From the NCBI GenBank assembly GCA_021780935.1, contig JAJXXT010000143.1:1-48733 (forward strand): a DNA stretch of 48,733 nucleotides, read 5' to 3'. Each line of letters begins with the position of its first letter. Positions within the stretch are counted from its first letter, which is position 1. Below, piece after piece: positions 25,102-33,561 of this stretch. The notes under the pieces are model-generated. The model did no database searches. It worked only from the letters and a program-made list of their open reading frames with translations, and was not told the origin of the DNA. The stretch is from Pseudomonadota bacterium (GTDB lineage Bacteria; Pseudomonadota; Alphaproteobacteria; Acetobacterales; Acetobacteraceae). Position numbers and translations under genes: made by a program.

Positions 25102-26379
25102 TCACTTGCGCGGTGCAGGATAGATCGCCTTTCCCGTCGCCTTGTCCTGGGGGTAGACGACGACCGGCGCCACCGACTTCCCCGACGGCACGAGCTGGGC
25201 CACCGGCAGCAACTGACCGAGCTGGGCGCCGTTGGCATCGATCTTGAACTCGCCAAGCAGCGTCGTGGTCTTGCCCGACATGTCCATCAGCGCCTGATGG
25301 AAGGCGAGCTGGGTGAAGCTGGGCGCGGTCGCCAGCATCTGCTGCATGATCAGCCCGGTGTTGTAGCCCGCCGCGTCGAGAAAGTTCGGCGCTGCCTTCT
25401 GGGCCGCGGTGAACTGCTGGACGAAGGTCGGGGTGTTGGGGCCGAGCGTGGTCTTGTCATAGGCGACGAGAGGCGGCGTCGGATAGGTGTAGGTGTAGGC
25501 GAGGGTTTTGGCGCCGACATTCTTTTCCATCAGCGCCAGGAGCTGGCCTGGGAAGATGGTGAACGTCATCTTGAAGTGCAGGCCGCTGCCAGCCAGCGCG
25601 TGCAGGAAGGCGATGTCGTTCGGCGCGTAACCCAGTTCGATCACCGCGTCCGGGTTGTGGGCGGCGATGGTGTGCAACAGGATGGTGTAGTTAGACTCAC
25701 TGGTCGGCACGCCATGGTAGTAGACCGGCTTGATACCGCCTGCCGCGAGCGTGGATTTCAGCGTTTCCGCCTGGGAGGCGTCGAAATCGTTCGAGCCATA
25801 GATGATGGCGACGCGCTTGATCTTATGATCGACCAGGAAGTGGCCGAGCGGCAGCGGCCAGACGGTCGATGCGGGGATGCTGACATCGGCCAGATAGTTG
25901 GTCTTCTTGGTGAAGAAATTGGCGCCCGAGCCCGTGGGGTCGATGAGCAGCATGTGATGCTCGGTGGCGAGCGGGATGGCGACCGAGGTCAGCACCGAGC
26001 CGAAATCGGCCACGAGCAGGTCCACGTGGTCCTGGGAAATGAGCTGATTATAGAGCGTGGTGGCCGTCGCGGTGGAGCTCTGGTCGTCGTAGGCGACGAT
26101 CTTCACCGGAATCTTCTTGTTAAACGCCTTGACGAAGACGCCGCCGGATTTGTTGGTGGCGGCGGCCCAGTATTGCAGGCCCTGGAACTGCCCCTTGGAG
26201 GCCACGGCGAACGGGCCGCTGCTGGCGTAGAGCGTGCCGATCTTGATGACGGAGGGCGCGGTCTGGGCGACGGCGGAGGCAGCCGCCCCGCTGGAGGCCA
26301 CGAGACCGGCGGCGAGCAACCCGGTTGCCAGAAGGCGGGACACACCGGCTGCGAAGGTATGTTTGAGATGAACTAGCAT
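25102..26379 (-). CDS. ABC transporter substrate-binding protein, LivK/type 1 periplasmic
   Basis: 425-residue exported binding protein. Signal peptide: basic start, hydrophobic core LLATGLLAAGLVASSGAAASA and a cleavage-like AVAQT. The mature part opens with IKIGTLYASSGPFA, the conserved first strand of type 1 binding proteins, and keeps a GYAPNDIAFL segment. The ligand is probably an amino acid, amide or small organic acid; leucine is not proven. Start ATG 26379 has GGGGAGATC upstream. It leads the liv operon. Confidence 0.88.
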   Translation of the reverse strand: MLVHLKHTFAAGVSRLLATGLLAAGLVASSGAAASAVAQTAPSVIKIGTLYASSGPFAVASKGQFQGLQYWAAATNKSGGVFVKAFNKKIPVKIVAYDDQSSTATATTLYNQLISQDHVDLLVADFGSVLTSVAIPLATEHHMLLIDPTGSGANFFTKKTNYLADVSIPASTVWPLPLGHFLVDHKIKRVAIIYGSNDFDASQAETLKSTLAAGGIKPVYYHGVPTSESNYTILLHTIAAHNPDAVIELGYAPNDIAFLHALAGSGLHFKMTFTIFPGQLLALMEKNVGAKTLAYTYTYPTPPLVAYDKTTLGPNTPTFVQQFTAAQKAAPNFLDAAGYNTGLIMQQMLATAPSFTQLAFHQALMDMSGKTTTLLGEFKIDANGAQLGQLLPVAQLVPSGKSVAPVVVYPQDKATGKAIYPAPRK

Positions 26380-26556
26380 GATCTCCCCTGGGATTGGTCT
26401 TTTTACAGGCACGTCAACGATGATGGTCACATCGCCAGCGAGCTCCGCAACCGGTCTTTATTGGGCCGCCTCGTGGAAACGAGCAAGAGCCAGCCCGCCC
26501 GGGGGATAGTCCGTCCACCGAGGCCACCGGACGGCGGCAATTGTGCCGGGACGTCG

Positions 26557-27309
26557 TTACTGCCGCCAGGACGGATCGCGGCGGTCGAGCAGGCGCAGCA
26601 TGGCGGGCCATTCCATGAGGCCGAACGGGCGGCGGGTGCCCGGCTGATAAAGATGGACAGCGTGGGCGACGACGTCGTCCGGCGGCATGGTAAGCTCCGT
26701 GCGGGCGGCCATGGCGTCCACCTGGGCGCGGCAGGCCATTTCCAGCCAGTACATGAGGTTGAACGCCTCGGCGGCGCTGGGGCCGGCGGCGAGCAGCCCG
26801 TGGTTGCGCAGGATGGCGGCGTTCGCCTGGCCGAGATCGGCGACGAGGCGGGCGCGTTCGTCCGTATCGACGGCTGGGCCCTCATAGTCATGCACGGCGA
26901 CGGGCATGCAGCGCATCGCGGTCTGGGTCAGCGGCAGCAGCCCGCAGCGCATCGCCGAGACCGCCATGCCGGCGCGCGTGTGAGTGTGGATCACGCAGCC
27001 GACATCGGCGCGCGCGGCGTGGACGGCGGAGTGGATGACGTAGCCCGCAAGGTTGATGCCGAGATCGGCGTGCGGGTTGCGCACGATCCTGCCATCGAGG
27101 TCGATGAGGATGAGGGATGAGGCGGTGATTTCCTCATACAGCCAGCCATAGGGGTTGATGAGGAAGGTTTCCGTGCCGGGGACGCGCACGGTAATGTGGT
27201 TGTAGACTAGATCGCTCATGCCGAAGTGCGCGACGAGGCGGTAGCAGGCGGCGCCGTCGAGCCGAGCCTGGCGTTCCGCCTCGGTCCTTGTCGCAGGTTC
27301 AACGTCCAT
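26557..27309 (-). CDS. class II aldolase/adducin family protein
   Basis: 250 residues. The metal-binding core is visible: VYNHITVRVPG, the HTHTRAG histidine pair near 107-113, and the later NHGLLAAG. Family members split or epimerise sugar phosphates or decarboxylate related acids with Zn or Mn. The substrate is not evident. Start ATG 27309 follows GGAGGGACGTG, a strong ribosome site. The C-terminal edge is 177 bp before livK. It is third in an apparent operon behind a GT39-type transferase and a threonine-dehydratase-like gene. Confidence 0.88.
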   Translation of the reverse strand: MDVEPATRTEAERQARLDGAACYRLVAHFGMSDLVYNHITVRVPGTETFLINPYGWLYEEITASSLILIDLDGRIVRNPHADLGINLAGYVIHSAVHAARADVGCVIHTHTRAGMAVSAMRCGLLPLTQTAMRCMPVAVHDYEGPAVDTDERARLVADLGQANAAILRNHGLLAAGPSAAEAFNLMYWLEMACRAQVDAMAARTELTMPPDDVVAHAVHLYQPGTRRPFGLMEWPAMLRLLDRRDPSWRQ

Positions 27310-27340
27310 CACGTCCCTCCCCTGTCGCCGGCTCTCCCGC

Positions 27341-28330
27341 TCACGCTTGCGTGGACTGGAGCGCCCGGCAGAATGTTTGACTATCGATATTGCCGCCGGA
27401 GATCATGGCGCCGACGGTCTTGCCACGGGCATCGAGTTTGCCGGCAAGCAGGGCCGCGAGACAGACCGCGCCGCCGGGCTCCACCACCAGCTTGAGATGG
27501 CGGAAGGCAAAAGCGATGGCGGCGAGCACCTCCGCGTCCGACACCGCGATGGCGCCGGCCAGCAGGCGACGGTTGATGGCGAAGGTCATTTCCCCGGGCC
27601 TTGGGGCCAGCAGCGCGTCGCACAGCAGCGAACCGCCCGCGGCGGTGACCCGATCGCCGGCTTCGAGCGAACGGGCGGTGTCATCCCAGCCCTCGGGTTC
27701 GACCGCGAGGATTTCGGTGGATGGCGAGACCGCCTCCATGGCCAGCGCGCAACCGGCGATGAAGCCGCCGCCGCCGGTGCAGACCATGAGCGTGTCGAGC
27801 GGTTCGCCGGCATCCTCGGCGAGTTCCAGCGCCGCACTGCCCTGCCCGGCGATGACCTCGACCGTGTCGAAGGGCGGGATCAGCACCGCGCCGGTCCGGG
27901 CGGTGTGAGCGGCCGCCAGCGCCTCTCGGTCCTCCGTCTTGCGATCGTACAGGACGATGTCGGCGCCCCAGCCGCGGGTGCTCGCGACTTTGATGGCGGG
28001 CGCGTCGGCGGGCATGAAAACCGTGGCATGCACGCCGATGGCGGCGGCGGCGCAGGCGACGGCCTGGCCATGATTACCGGAGGAAAAGGTGACGACGCCG
28101 CGGGCGGCGTCGCGCTCCGGCAGGGCGCGGATGGCGCTGGTGGCACCACGCAGCTTGAAGCTGCCGGTGCGTTGCAGCGGCTCGGCCTTGAGCAGGATGC
28201 GCCCGCCGGTGCGCCGGTCGAGCAGGGGATGGCGCAGGATCGGCGTGCGCACGATGTGCCCGGCAAGCCTGGCGCGGGCGGCCAGCACGTCCTCCATGGT
28301 CGGCAGGCGGGTAACGATTGGGGTGTTCAT
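27341..28330 (-). CDS. threonine/serine dehydratase-like PLP enzyme
   Basis: 329-residue fold-type II PLP enzyme. The PLP lysine is in RTGSFKLRGA near residue 58. The SSGNHGQA substrate loop and the Gly-rich phosphate loop CTGGGGFIAG are intact. It lacks the C-terminal ACT regulatory domain of biosynthetic IlvA, so it is a short catabolic-type threonine/serine dehydratase or a serine racemase relative. Start 28330 overlaps the stop of the upstream membrane-transferase gene (ATGA). The aldolase follows after 31 bp. Confidence 0.88.
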   Translation of the reverse strand: MNTPIVTRLPTMEDVLAARARLAGHIVRTPILRHPLLDRRTGGRILLKAEPLQRTGSFKLRGATSAIRALPERDAARGVVTFSSGNHGQAVACAAAAIGVHATVFMPADAPAIKVASTRGWGADIVLYDRKTEDREALAAAHTARTGAVLIPPFDTVEVIAGQGSAALELAEDAGEPLDTLMVCTGGGGFIAGCALAMEAVSPSTEILAVEPEGWDDTARSLEAGDRVTAAGGSLLCDALLAPRPGEMTFAINRRLLAGAIAVSDAEVLAAIAFAFRHLKLVVEPGGAVCLAALLAGKLDARGKTVGAMISGGNIDSQTFCRALQSTQA

Positions 28331-29709
28331 GGGCCCGGTGAGAGCGTGGTGAGTTTCTCCCGTGGAGTGACACGATAGAGGTGGTAGCGGGCCAGGACCA
28401 CCCCATGCGATGTGCGGTCGAATGCGCCGAGGCTGTGGACGGAGCGCCAGTATGTCCGGTCGGGGTTGCCACGGGAGATCAGCAGGCCGGAGCCGTGGGG
28501 CATGGCGCGCGAGAGGTTGAACAGGCGCCAGCGGGGCTCGGCACCGAAAACAGGCTTACGGAACAGCGCGAGTTCCGCTGCGACGCCATAATTATCGGCG
28601 GCAAGAAAGTCCGCGTGCGGCAGGGCGTGCGCCATGGTGGACCAGCCACGAAGCTGGCGGGCGACGGGGTCCAGACGGACGGGAAGCGGCAGCAGCGCGG
28701 TCGCGGCCTGGATGTAGACCAGCAGCGTGATGCCCATGCCGAGGCCGATGGCCTGGGCGAGGCGGCGCGGCCGGATCGGGTGGATGGCGGCGGCGAGCGC
28801 GGCGGCGGGATAGATGATGGCGGGCCAGTTGCCCTGCACGCGGTCGCCGAGAGCATGAAAGACGAAAACCGCGACCGGCACCAGCGTGAGGGTGAGCGGC
28901 AGGACGGCGCGGCTGCGCCACGCACGGACCTGGCCCTGGACCAGCAGCACGGCGATGAGCGGCGTCGCGAGGCCGAGCTGGCCACCGATCAGCTCACCCA
29001 TGAATTGCAGGGCGCGCAGGGGGTGGAAGTCGAAGACGCGGCCACCCTGCTTGGCGAAGCTCGCCCAGTGATGGGCCGCGTTCCAGGCGATGACCGGCGA
29101 AAAAATGAGCAGCGCCAGGGCGAGGCCGGCCCAGGGTTCCCAGCGGCGAAGCTCCTGCGGACGCGTGCCGAGCAGCCAGATGAGGCAGGCGGGGAAAATC
29201 AGAAAGGCGGTGTATTTGCTCAGCAGGGCAAGGCCGGTGGCGATGCCGGCGGCGAACCACCAGCGCCGATCGCCGCTCTGTTCCAGGCGGACCAGGGCCC
29301 AGAGGCTGGCGGTCCAGAACAGCAGCAGCGGCGTGTCCGGGGTGAGAATGACGGCGCCGGCGCCGAACAGCAGCGTGGCGTTGAGGAGCAGCGCCGCGAC
29401 CTGACCTTTTCCCGGGACCATGCGTTCCACGGCATCCATGAGGAAAAGCGAGCCGATGAGGGCGGTAAACGGCGCCAGCAGGCGGACGCCGAGCGGATTG
29501 TTCCCTGCGATGGCCATGCCGGCACGCATCATCAGGGCCACCATCGGCGGCGCGTCGAGGTAGCCGGGAGCCAGCGCGAAGGTCCAAAGCCGATAATAGG
29601 CCTCGTCAGGCGCGAGCGGGATGACGGCGGCGACCCAGAGGCGCAGCAGCGTGAGCGCGAACAGCCAGAAAGGCACGCGCCAGCGGGGCAGGAAGTTGCT
29701 GGCTGCCAT
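28327..29709 (-). CDS. GT39-type (ArnT/PMT-like) membrane glycosyltransferase
   Basis: 460 residues with about ten hydrophobic segments. The first periplasmic loop PLAPDEAYYRLWTFALAPGYLDAPPM holds the Asp-Glu pair typical of the family's catalytic loop. A second conserved segment is LTPDTPLLLFW. The family moves sugars from polyprenyl-phosphate donors to lipids or proteins at the outer face of the inner membrane. Acceptor unknown. It is first of a three-gene unit, with a 4-bp overlap to the dehydratase gene. Confidence 0.8.
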   Translation of the reverse strand: MAASNFLPRWRVPFWLFALTLLRLWVAAVIPLAPDEAYYRLWTFALAPGYLDAPPMVALMMRAGMAIAGNNPLGVRLLAPFTALIGSLFLMDAVERMVPGKGQVAALLLNATLLFGAGAVILTPDTPLLLFWTASLWALVRLEQSGDRRWWFAAGIATGLALLSKYTAFLIFPACLIWLLGTRPQELRRWEPWAGLALALLIFSPVIAWNAAHHWASFAKQGGRVFDFHPLRALQFMGELIGGQLGLATPLIAVLLVQGQVRAWRSRAVLPLTLTLVPVAVFVFHALGDRVQGNWPAIIYPAAALAAAIHPIRPRRLAQAIGLGMGITLLVYIQAATALLPLPVRLDPVARQLRGWSTMAHALPHADFLAADNYGVAAELALFRKPVFGAEPRWRLFNLSRAMPHGSGLLISRGNPDRTYWRSVHSLGAFDRTSHGVVLARYHLYRVTPREKLTTLSPGP

Positions 29710-29723
29710 CGGCGGTCCGACGG

Positions 29724-30221
29724 TCAGCCGGCGTTCTTCTCGAACGGGACGCCGGCCAGCGCGCGGCTGGTGCGGATGGTTTGCAGCGTCTGCACACGGC
29801 TGACATGGGGCGCGCCGGTGAGGCGCTGGGTCAGCGCGTTCTCGTGCGCGGTGTCGCGGGCGACGAGGCGGACAAGGAAATCACCACCGCCGCGGATCAT
29901 GTGGCACTCCCGCACCTCGGGCCAGTCCGCGACCAGGGCCTCGAAACCGTCCAGCACCGCCTGTTTCTGGCTTTCCAGGCCAACAATGGCGAAGAACGTG
30001 ATGGACCAACCGAGCCGGGCGGGGTCGGTGTCGGCGTGGTAGCCGCGGATGATGCCGGCCTCCTCGAGCCGGCGGACGCGGCGCAGGCAGGGAGGGGCGG
30101 AAATACCGGCCTTGCTGGCCAGGTCGACATTGGTCATGCGGCCGTCCGCCTGCAGTTCGGCGAGGATGCGGCGGTCGATCGCATCGAGGCTCGGCAGGTC
30201 TTCGGGGCCGGGTTTCATCAT
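29724..30221 (-). CDS. Lrp/AsnC family transcriptional regulator
   Basis: 165 residues. N-terminal HTH: LDAIDRRILAELQADGRMTNVDLASKAG, followed by the recognition helix region SAPPCLRRVRRLEEAG. The C-terminal RAM domain (DFLVRLVARD) binds amino acid effectors and forms octamers. Two adjacent ATGs (30221 and 30218) are possible starts. It is divergent from trxB, with 199 bp between starts. The amino-acid-related genes at 25102-28330 are candidate targets by proximity only. Confidence 0.92.
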   Translation of the reverse strand: MMKPGPEDLPSLDAIDRRILAELQADGRMTNVDLASKAGISAPPCLRRVRRLEEAGIIRGYHADTDPARLGWSITFFAIVGLESQKQAVLDGFEALVADWPEVRECHMIRGGGDFLVRLVARDTAHENALTQRLTGAPHVSRVQTLQTIRTSRALAGVPFEKNAG

Positions 30222-30346
30222 GGGGCTTTCGTTCGGCTGGCGAGGTGGGAGCGGAAGGCGTGTTCGGAACGTCGCCTGTCCACGCAATTATATTCCAGGA
30301 CCGCGCGCCTACAAGGGGGCTCGGCACGTTGGTATGCAAGGATTGC

Positions 30347-30374
30347 TTGTCTCGCGGCGTGGTCGGTTCATAAT
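30347..30374 (+). promoter_or_regulatory. possible trxB promoter
   Basis: TTGTCT (30347-30352), a 16-nt spacer and CATAAT (30369-30374) give a moderate sigma-70-like match, with a start near 30381. It lies 40-75 bp before the trxB ATG in the Lrp/trxB divergent gap. The region is the only A/T-rich patch in the gap. Confidence 0.4.
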
Positions 30375-30420
30375 AGCCCGGCGGTCCATCATGCATCGAC
30401 TCAGGGAATCGCTTCCGCCC

Positions 30421-31371
30421 ATGTCCTCAACGCAACAAGTGCGGGTTCTGATCATCGGTGCCGGCCCCGCCGGCTACACCGCCGCGATCTATGCCGCGCG
30501 GGCGGCGCTGGAGCCAATGCTGGTGGCAGGGTTGCAGCCGGGCGGCCAACTGACCATCACGACGGAGGTGGAGAATTACCCGGGCTTCGCGTCGGCGATC
30601 CAGGGGCCGTGGCTGATGGAGCAGATGCGCGCCCAGGCTGAGCACGTGGGAACCCGGATCGCCGAGGACCTCGTGGTCGCTACCGATTTCTCGCGACGGC
30701 CGTTCGTGGCGATCGGGGATTCGGGGGATCGTTACATTGCCGACTCGGTGATCATCGCCACCGGGGCGCAAGCCCGCTGGCTGGGTCTCGCGTCCGAGAA
30801 GCGCCTGGCCGGGGCCGGTGTTTCGGCGTGCGCCACCTGCGACGGGTTTTTCTTCCGCGGCAAGCGCGTCGTTGTCGTGGGTGGCGGTAACACCGCGGTG
30901 GAGGAGGCGCTGTATCTGACCCACCATGCGAGCGAGGTGGTGCTGGTGCATCGGCGCGACACGTTGCGCGCCGAGCGGATTTTGCAACAACGGCTGTTTG
31001 CGAACCCCAGGCTACGGGTGATGTGGAACCGCACCGTGGAGGAGATTGTCGGCGAGCGCTCGGTTACGGGCGTGCGGCTGCGCGATACGGTGACCGGGGC
31101 CGAGGAGGTGCTGCCCACCGATGGCGTGTTCGTTGCCATCGGGCATACGCCGGTGACGGAACCGTTTCGTGGCCAGGTGGCGCTCGACTCCGAGGGATAC
31201 GTGGTAACGCCTGCGGGATCGACTCGAACCTCGGTGCCGGGCGTGTTTGCGGCCGGCGATGTGCAGGACAGGATATGGCGCCAGGCGGTGACGGCGGCAG
31301 GCACGGGCTGCATGGCGGCACTCGAGGTGGAGAAGTACCTCGCGCAGGCGAGCGCGGAGCTGGTCTCATGA
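30421..31371 (+). CDS. trxB: thioredoxin reductase
   Basis: 316 residues, cytoplasmic, FAD and NADPH dependent; it reduces thioredoxin. FAD motif IIGAGPAGYTAA (11-22), the redox-active pair CATC (137-140), NADPH motif VVGGGNTAVEEA and the second FAD segment GVFAAGDV near the C-terminus are all intact, with standard length. Start ATG 30421; an in-frame ATG at 30391 would add ten residues. The LysR gene follows after 37 bp. Confidence 0.96.
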   Translation: MSSTQQVRVLIIGAGPAGYTAAIYAARAALEPMLVAGLQPGGQLTITTEVENYPGFASAIQGPWLMEQMRAQAEHVGTRIAEDLVVATDFSRRPFVAIGDSGDRYIADSVIIATGAQARWLGLASEKRLAGAGVSACATCDGFFFRGKRVVVVGGGNTAVEEALYLTHHASEVVLVHRRDTLRAERILQQRLFANPRLRVMWNRTVEEIVGERSVTGVRLRDTVTGAEEVLPTDGVFVAIGHTPVTEPFRGQVALDSEGYVVTPAGSTRTSVPGVFAAGDVQDRIWRQAVTAAGTGCMAALEVEKYLAQASAELVS

Positions 31372-31408
31372 CGCCGGGACGCAAGCCACGGTTCAGGATG
31401 GGTGATCC

Positions 31409-32293
31409 ATGATGGATTGGGATAAATTGCGCGTGTTTCACGCGGTGGCCGAAGCGGGCAGCTTCACCCATGCCGGGGATACGCTGAACCTTTCGCAGTC
31501 GGCGGTCTCGCGGCAGATTTCGGCGCTGGAGGAGGCGCTGCAGGTGCCGCTGTTCCATCGGCACGCACGCGGACTGATTTTGACCGAGCAGGGCGAGAGC
31601 CTGAACCGGACAGTGCGCGAGGTGTTCGCCAAGCTGGCGATGACCGAGGCGCTGCTGACCGAGAGCAAGGAGAAGCCGGCGGGCAAGCTGAAGCTGACCA
31701 CGACGATGGGATTCGGCTCATCGTGGGTGGCGCCGCGCCTGCACCTGTTCTACGCGGCCTATCCCGAGGTCTCGATGCAGTTGCTGCTGGATGACTCGGA
31801 CCTCGACCTCGCGATGCGCGAAGCCGATGTGGCGATCCGCATGCACCCGCCCAAGCAGCCGGACCTGATCCAACGGCACCTGTTCACGATCAACTGGCGG
31901 GTGTGCGCGAGCAAGGACTACCTGGCCGACCGGGGAACGCCGGCGAAGGCGGAGGACCTCGACCAGCACCGGGTGATTCTGTTCGGCGACTACCGGCCGC
32001 CGGTGCCGGACATCAACTGGCTGGGAACCGTCGGGCGCCGCGGCGGCGATGCACGCAGGCCGGTGCTGGAGGCGAACTCCATGCAGGCGATGCTGGCGGC
32101 GGCGGCATCAGGGCTCGGGATCATTGCGGTGCCGGACTATGTGGAGCCCGCATCGCAGGGGTTGGTGGAGATCCTGCCGAGCATCGCCTCGCCGAAAGTG
32201 GATGTGTTCTTTGTCTATCCCGAGGAGCTGCGCAACTCGAAGCGTGTGGCGGTGTTCCGGGATTTCCTGCTGGGGCAACTGGCGCAGCGCTAG
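31409..32293 (+). CDS. LysR family transcriptional regulator
   Basis: 294 residues. N-terminal winged HTH: AGSFTHAGDTLNLSQSAVSRQISALEEALQVPLFHR. A two-lobed effector domain follows from about residue 90 (GKLKLTTTMGFGSSWVAPRLHLF), ending IASPKVDVFFVYPEEL. LysR genes next to trxB are frequent in Rhodospirillales, from memory. Its effector is not readable. It is probably cotranscribed with trxB. Confidence 0.92.
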   Translation: MMDWDKLRVFHAVAEAGSFTHAGDTLNLSQSAVSRQISALEEALQVPLFHRHARGLILTEQGESLNRTVREVFAKLAMTEALLTESKEKPAGKLKLTTTMGFGSSWVAPRLHLFYAAYPEVSMQLLLDDSDLDLAMREADVAIRMHPPKQPDLIQRHLFTINWRVCASKDYLADRGTPAKAEDLDQHRVILFGDYRPPVPDINWLGTVGRRGGDARRPVLEANSMQAMLAAAASGLGIIAVPDYVEPASQGLVEILPSIASPKVDVFFVYPEELRNSKRVAVFRDFLLGQLAQR

Positions 32294-32371
32294 GCTCGCC
32301 GACGCCAATCAAGCTTTTGTGACGGCAACGATTTAGTTTTCGTTCAGCTTTCTTTTCAATACCTTATGGGG
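32294..32371 (+). other. A/T-rich spacer with possible promoter for the downstream structured RNA
   Basis: No gene. The segment is markedly A/T-rich for this genome. The best promoter-like pair is TTTTCG (32337-32342), 17 nt, TACCTT (32360-32365), a weak match that would start near 32372. The alternative is that the following structured segment is simply the 3' untranslated end of the trxB-lysR transcript. Confidence 0.3.
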
Positions 32372-32593
32372 TCATGCGCGGGCGGCATGGCGGAGGGGCG
32401 CCTTTTGGGGGGTGCAACCCTGTGCGCCGCAACATAAGTTTGAGACGTCAGTTCGAGGTTGGCGCCCGGTTCTGGGCGGGCGCCAGCCGGAGTTCCCGCC
32501 ACTGCGGCGGGAAGGGGTCTTCGGACCCTACGTCTCCCAGACGTGAAGCCTCCCTGTACACTTGCCCCGCGGTTCGTCCGCGGGGCTTTTTTT
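32372..32593 (+). ncRNA. candidate structured non-coding RNA, about 220 nt, ending in an intrinsic terminator
   Basis: A 300-bp gene-free stretch between a LysR gene and a convergent regulator. The 3' half is almost entirely stem: 12-bp hairpin 32457-32488, 8-bp hairpin 32493-32513 (TTCCCGCC/GGCGGGAA), UUCG-capped hairpin 32515-32528 (GGGTC/GACCC), 6-bp hairpin 32530-32544 (ACGTCT/AGACGT), then a classical terminator. GAGACGT (32442-32448) can also pair with ACGTCTC (32530-32536), enclosing the first three hairpins and excluding the fourth. A 73-codon open frame runs into the terminator and is not credible. I could not assign a family: no RNase P, tmRNA or SRP core is visible. A divergent 6S RNA, a long 3' UTR or a new sRNA all remain possible. 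Confidence 0.5.
32564..32593 (+). terminator. intrinsic terminator
   Basis: Stem GCCCCGCGG (32564-32572), loop TTCGT, stem CCGCGGGGC (32578-32586), then seven T (32587-32593). Directional for the plus strand only. It ends whatever transcript covers 32372-32563 and lies 3 bp before the stop of the convergent regulator gene. Confidence 0.92.
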
Positions 32594-32596
32594 AGC

Positions 32597-33469
32597 TCAG
32601 CTCGCAAGCAGTCGCAGCAGGGCGGCGAAGCTCGCGTCGACGCTCTGGCCCGTGGTGTCGAGCATCAGCTCCGCGCGGGCGTAGAGCGGCTCGCGGGCGG
32701 CGAGGATGGTGCGCAGGTCGTCCATCGCCGCGCGGTTGTCGCGCATCGGGCGCATGTCGCCCTGGGCGATGACGCGAGCCATGTGTTCCTCGGGCGAGGC
32801 GCGCACCCAGACAGCGCGGCAGCCCTCCAGCAGCAGGGCGAAGGTTCCGGGGTCGGCGACGATGCTGCCGCCGGTGGCGAGCACGAACGGCGTGCCGGTG
32901 GCGAGCAGTCGTTCCAGCACCGTGCGCTCGAGCCGGCGGAAACCCGTCTGACCATGCAGCTCGAACAGTTCCGAGAGGCCCATGCCGGCCTCGGCCTCGA
33001 TCTCGCGGTCCAGCTCGTGGAAGGCGACAGCCTGATGGCCGGCGAGGAGGCGGCCGAGGGTGGATTTGCCGGCGCCGCGCAGGCCGATGAGAGCGGTGCG
33101 CGAGCCGCGCAGGCTTGCCGTGTCAGCACCGAAACGGGCGGCGAGGAGCGCGCGGGCCTCCTCGCGCTGATGCGGCGACAGCCGGGCGAGAAGACCGCCG
33201 AGGAGGCCATCCCGCGCTTCCTGCTCCGCCTCCTGGGGGGCGAGAAGGTTTGCCAGCGAGACACCGAGCGACTGGGCGAGGGCGCGAGCGACCAGCAGCG
33301 AGGCATTGCCGGACCCCGCCTCCATCTGCGCGATATAGCGCTCCGAAACATGCGATTGGGCGGCGAGCGCCTTGCGGGTCATGCCACGGCGGGCGCGCAG
33401 GGTGCGCAGGGTCTCGCCGACCTGGTGGAGGAACGCCGGCTCCGCCCCGTCCTGGCGGCGGGTGGTCAT
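32597..33469 (-). CDS. XRE-type HTH / shikimate-kinase-like fusion regulator (BzdR/BoxR type)
   Basis: 290 residues. Residues about 12-75 are an XRE HTH (LRTLRARRGMTRKALAAQSHVSERYIAQMEAG). Residues about 120-288 are a shikimate-kinase-like domain with P-loop GLRGAGKST, the ELDREIE acidic segment and GGSIV. BzdR and BoxR, regulators of benzoate degradation that sense benzoyl-CoA, have this same two-part plan, with the kinase fold serving as effector domain. No box or bzd gene is in the window, so its ligand here is open. It is divergent from an EthD-like gene, 92 bp between starts. GCCGCC-type bases before the ATG give only a weak ribosome site. Confidence 0.87.
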   Translation of the reverse strand: MTTRRQDGAEPAFLHQVGETLRTLRARRGMTRKALAAQSHVSERYIAQMEAGSGNASLLVARALAQSLGVSLANLLAPQEAEQEARDGLLGGLLARLSPHQREEARALLAARFGADTASLRGSRTALIGLRGAGKSTLGRLLAGHQAVAFHELDREIEAEAGMGLSELFELHGQTGFRRLERTVLERLLATGTPFVLATGGSIVADPGTFALLLEGCRAVWVRASPEEHMARVIAQGDMRPMRDNRAAMDDLRTILAAREPLYARAELMLDTTGQSVDASFAALLRLLAS

Positions 33470-33561
33470 GGCCGGCCCTCTTGCGCGCGCGCGTGCATGG
33501 GGCGGAGTGTTCGTGGGCGGTGTGCCGATGTCCAGAGCGTGCCGATCGTCAGGAGGTGAGA

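Noticed and set aside
31210..31240. tRNA T-loop-like sequence (GGTTCGAGTC) on the minus strand
   Set aside because: It lies inside trxB, with no acceptor, D or anticodon stems around it.
32491..32549. Part of the 32372-32593 segment resembles a cobalamin-riboswitch B12 box (GCCACTG followed by CGGGAAGG)
   Set aside because: The other B12 elements (AGGAGACC-type box, GGGAA start, correct spacing) are absent, and no gene lies downstream on that strand before the terminator.
32374..32595. 73-codon open frame through the structured RNA
   Set aside because: It runs through all hairpins into the terminator's T-run and ends in TTTTTTTAG. It has no ribosome site, so it is chance.
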